This document shows, piece by piece, positions 6,146 through 7,689 of a stretch of 7,689 nt of DNA (its first letter is position 1; the number at the start of each line of letters is the position of its first letter). Below the pieces are notes generated by a model, which did no database searches, was not told the DNA's origin, and saw only the letters and a list, made by a program, of their open reading frames with translations. This stretch comes from an uncultured Chloroflexota bacterium (lineage in GTDB: Bacteria; Chloroflexota; Anaerolineae; Promineifilales; Promineifilaceae). The stretch spans positions 1 through 7,689 of the forward strand of contig CALFEW010000594.1 of NCBI GenBank assembly GCA_937958365.1, given 5' to 3'. The position numbers and the translations under genes are program-made.

Positions 6146-6223
6146 TCCGTGTTCCGTAAGCCGTAATCCGTAAGCCGTATTCCGTAAGCGGAACACGGAA
6201 CACGGAATACGGAACACGGCACA
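6126..6223. repeat. Strand-switching heptanucleotide array (14 units)
   Basis: Nine contiguous 7-bp units of the form CCGTNNN (CCGTGTT, CCGTAAG, CCGTAAT, CCGTATT) run from 6126 to 6188. Without a spacer, five complementary-type units (CGGAACA, CGGAATA, CGGCACA) run from 6189 to 6223. The junction folds tightly: 6175-6184 pairs with 6189-6198 at nine of ten positions around a TAAG loop, and further units can stack by their CCG/CGG cores. It begins inside the last codons of the sirtuin gene and fills most of the gap to the sortase promoter. It could stop or protect the sirtuin mRNA. No T-tract follows. Confidence 0.92.
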
Positions 6224-6243
6224 CATCCGGCGCGTTGATAATC

Positions 6244-6272
6244 TTTACATAAGCGTATATGTCGTTTATACT
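6244..6272 (+). promoter_or_regulatory. Near-consensus sigma-70 promoter placing the start site at the sortase ATG
   Basis: The -35 is TTTACA (6244-6249) and the -10 is TATACT (6267-6272), each matching five of six consensus bases, with an exact 17-bp spacer. With usual geometry, +1 falls at 6279, the A of the sortase ATG. That predicts a leaderless mRNA, in keeping with the lack of any Shine-Dalgarno sequence before this gene. The promoter lies between the heptad array and the gene, so the sortase unit is probably transcribed apart from the sirtuin. Confidence 0.65.
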
Positions 6273-6278
6273 ACGGGC

Positions 6279-7085
6279 ATGTCCGGGCAATCATCGCATC
6301 CTAAAGACGAAGTTCGCGTCCCTTTGAGCATTGTATTGATCAGTGTGGGCGTGGTTATTTTGTTGGCGGTAACGGCCGTATGGCTACTCAACCCAACCAG
6401 CATTCCCCGGCCCGTTTACGCGGCGATCAACAGTATTCTGCCGCAGGAATTGATGATTCCTACCCCGGCGGCTGTGGCTGTTGTGCCAACGGCCGTGCCG
6501 CAGCCAACGGTCAGCGACGCCCTGCTGTTATCGGAAACCCCGCTGAATGGCTTGGAAAGCAATGGGGCCAACGTCATGACCCTGGCCGAAGCGCTGAATC
6601 AGGGACCGCGCGCCGGTTTGCCGGTGCGTATCGTCATCCCCCAAATTGGTCTGGATGCGCCGGTGGAAGAAATTGGGGTAACGGCCGTGCAAAGCGGCGG
6701 CCAAACCTATTACCAGTGGCTTGTCCCGGACAGATTCGCCGCCGGCTGGCACGACAACAGCGCTCTGCTCGGACAGCCGGGCAACACCGTCCTGAATGGA
6801 CACCACAACGTCTATGGCGAAGTTTTTCGAGACATCATTGACCTGGACAAGGGCGACCAAATCATCCTGTACGACGCAAATCAGGCGTATAGCTACCAAA
6901 TCACTGACAAAGAAATCCTGCTTGAAAGTGGACAATCATTGGAAGTGCGCCTGGATAATGCCGCATGGATTGCGCCCACTGAAGATGAGCGCATTACAAT
7001 CGTTACTTGCTGGCCCTACACCGACAATTCGCATCGTCTGGTCGTCGTAGCCAAACCGGCGCCCATTGCGCCAACCAGCAAATAA
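6279..7085 (+). CDS. Sortase family transpeptidase, membrane-anchored
   Basis: A 268-residue cysteine transpeptidase predicted to cleave a C-terminal sorting signal and attach the protein to the cell envelope. A charged N-terminus precedes one membrane helix at about 15-37, and a proline/alanine-rich linker (about 55-80) leads to the catalytic domain outside the membrane (about 113-260). Catalytic residues are visible: histidine in LNGHHNVYG (172-180, H175 probable), C244 in TIVTCWPYT and R253 in SHRLVVVA. The sortase class is uncertain; the short TCWPYT motif and N-terminal anchor suit class D, E or F better than A or B. The start is ATG 6279, with no ribosome site but a promoter positioned for a leaderless transcript. 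The next gene, 43 bases on, encodes a protein with an LPXTG-like signal, so this is probably a dedicated sortase-substrate pair. Confidence 0.93.
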   Translation: MSGQSSHPKDEVRVPLSIVLISVGVVILLAVTAVWLLNPTSIPRPVYAAINSILPQELMIPTPAAVAVVPTAVPQPTVSDALLLSETPLNGLESNGANVMTLAEALNQGPRAGLPVRIVIPQIGLDAPVEEIGVTAVQSGGQTYYQWLVPDRFAAGWHDNSALLGQPGNTVLNGHHNVYGEVFRDIIDLDKGDQIILYDANQAYSYQITDKEILLESGQSLEVRLDNAAWIAPTEDERITIVTCWPYTDNSHRLVVVAKPAPIAPTSK

Positions 7086-7128
7086 TCCAACTGTAAATTT
7101 TGTTTTGAATCAACGCAAGGAGGTTAGG

Positions 7129-7689
7129 ATGAAGAAAGTTTGGACAATTGGTCTGGCGTTCGTTTTGTTGCTGGCATTATTTGTGAATGCGGTCAGCGCG
7201 CAGGACAACGGCTCGGTGCGTGGCGCTGTCTATGAAGACGTGAACGGCGATGGAAAATGCGTCAACACGGGCGTAACCGGGGAAAAGCCGGTGGCCAACG
7301 TCAACCTGGAGTTTCTGAACACCGGCGGTGACTGGAAAGTGACGCTTTACACGGGCGAGAACGGCACGTTTGGCCTGGTAGCGGCCGGATTTGGTTATTG
7401 GCGCGTCACTGCCCAACCGAATTCTGAGTGGTACGTTACGTCGCAAAACCCGGTTTACGTGGCCATAGACTCGGATAAACCATTGGCGCAGGATGTGAAT
7501 TTCTGTGTTTCACGCCTGTATTCACCCATCACGCCGATTTTCCCGGTTTTCCCGGTCTATCCGGTTTACCCGGCGCCGGTTCTGCCGGAATCGGGTGCGG
7601 CGAATAGTGGCCTGGGAAGTTGGGGAACGGCCGTGTTTGCTTTGGCCGGTCTGAGCCTCATTGTCGTCGGTCTTGGTCTGGAATGGCAG
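7129..7689 (+). CDS. Secreted LPXTG-like surface protein, probable sortase substrate (3' end cut by window)
   Basis: An open frame of 187 codons runs to the right edge without a stop. The ATG at 7129 has a strong AAGGAGG (7117-7123) five bases upstream. Residues 1-24 form a signal peptide with a likely cut after VSA. Residues about 27-128 form one compact beta-rich domain resembling SdrD-B/CnaB or carboxypeptidase-regulatory folds. It has a DVNGDG calcium-loop-like motif at 37-42 and two cysteines (C44, C126) that could form a disulfide. A (F/Y)-P-V repeat linker follows at 138-149. Then come the sorting motif LPESG (152-156) and a hydrophobic helix at about 165-184. The basic tail that should follow lies beyond the window. 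In LPXTG terms, Thr is replaced by Ser. Its place directly after a sortase gene argues that it is anchored by that enzyme. Its biological role is unknown. Confidence 0.88.
   Translation, partial: MKKVWTIGLAFVLLLALFVNAVSAQDNGSVRGAVYEDVNGDGKCVNTGVTGEKPVANVNLEFLNTGGDWKVTLYTGENGTFGLVAAGFGYWRVTAQPNSEWYVTSQNPVYVAIDSDKPLAQDVNFCVSRLYSPITPIFPVFPVYPVYPAPVLPESGAANSGLGSWGTAVFALAGLSLIVVGLGLEWQ
7540..7575 (+). repeat. Four 9-bp tandem units encoding (F/Y)-P-V/A
   Basis: Within the surface-protein gene, four in-frame 9-bp units encode Phe-Pro-Val, Phe-Pro-Val, Tyr-Pro-Val and Tyr-Pro-Ala. They form a stiff proline-rich spacer just before the LPESG signal. Such linkers often lift the folded domain away from the wall, and the DNA repetition makes the linker length prone to change. 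Confidence 0.85.

Larger units (their letters stand above)
12..7634. repeat. Dispersed palindromic octamer ACGGCCGT, 15 copies
   Basis: Copies start at 12, 182, 508, 644, 785, 2191, 3611, 4686, 5724, 5793, 5918, 6372, 6489, 6681 and 7627. All lie within coding sequence. Uniform base composition predicts about 0.12 copies in this length. Ten copies are read as Thr-Ala-Val codons, four with GGC-CGT in frame (Gly-Arg) and one as Arg-Pro. They occur in six of the seven genes, on both coding strands; only the ABC permease lacks one. The distribution is like that of the cyanobacterial HIP1 octamer, but the sequence differs. Confidence 0.85.

Noticed and set aside
6126..6223. CRISPR array
   Set aside because: The units are 7 bp and contiguous, with no unique spacers of CRISPR length and no cas genes nearby.
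5480..6226. Long minus-strand frame antisense to the sirtuin
   Set aside because: The sirtuin motifs are clear on the plus strand. The antisense frame is open because of GC-rich codon structure and the repeat array.
7086..7128. Separate promoter for the surface-protein gene
   Set aside because: The 43-base gap is AT-rich in part, but I could not find a -35/-10 pair with proper spacing. Cotranscription with the sortase is simpler.

Overview
The window is gene-dense bacterial DNA, moderately GC-rich by eye, with seven protein-coding genes and no RNA gene that I can recognise. The gene mix fits a Chloroflexota bacterium of the Anaerolineae type: a sortase with an LPXTG-like substrate, a YhfC-type intramembrane protease beside an ABC-2 exporter, MgtE, a small sirtuin, and heptanucleotide repeats between genes. 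That lineage call is an inference from gene content and repeat style, not from a marker gene.

Layout. (1) 2-1042, plus: a ParB/sulfiredoxin-fold protein, open at the left window edge. (2) 1169-3819, minus: a three-gene unit read right to left, namely a YhfC-family glutamic-type intramembrane protease, an ABC ATPase and its ABC-2 permease. It converges on gene 1 across a heptad-repeat spacer. (3) 3820-3976: a divergent regulatory region with a likely plus-strand promoter and an mgtE leader holding a perfect 10-bp inverted repeat. (4) 3977-5332, plus: the magnesium transporter MgtE. (5) 5396-6145, plus: a Sir2-family NAD-dependent deacylase with class III (desuccinylase-type) residues. (6) 6279-7085, plus: a membrane-anchored sortase under a near-consensus promoter that predicts a leaderless mRNA. 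(7) 7129 to the right edge, plus: a secreted protein with a signal peptide, a Ca-loop-like motif and an LPESG sorting signal, probably the substrate of the neighbouring sortase.

The non-coding layer is the most unusual part. Four of the gaps between genes carry repeats. Three hold 7-bp tandem units built on CCG/CGG; two of these flip strand midway to make foldback arms. The fourth, inside the protease-ABC operon, holds a 15-bp palindrome duplicated so that the pair also forms an 18-bp hairpin. In addition, the palindromic octamer ACGGCCGT occurs 15 times, all inside genes, against roughly 0.1-0.2 expected by chance. It mostly reads as Thr-Ala-Val in unrelated proteins, which suggests selection on the DNA rather than on the proteins.

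No stretch over 300 bases lacks a gene.
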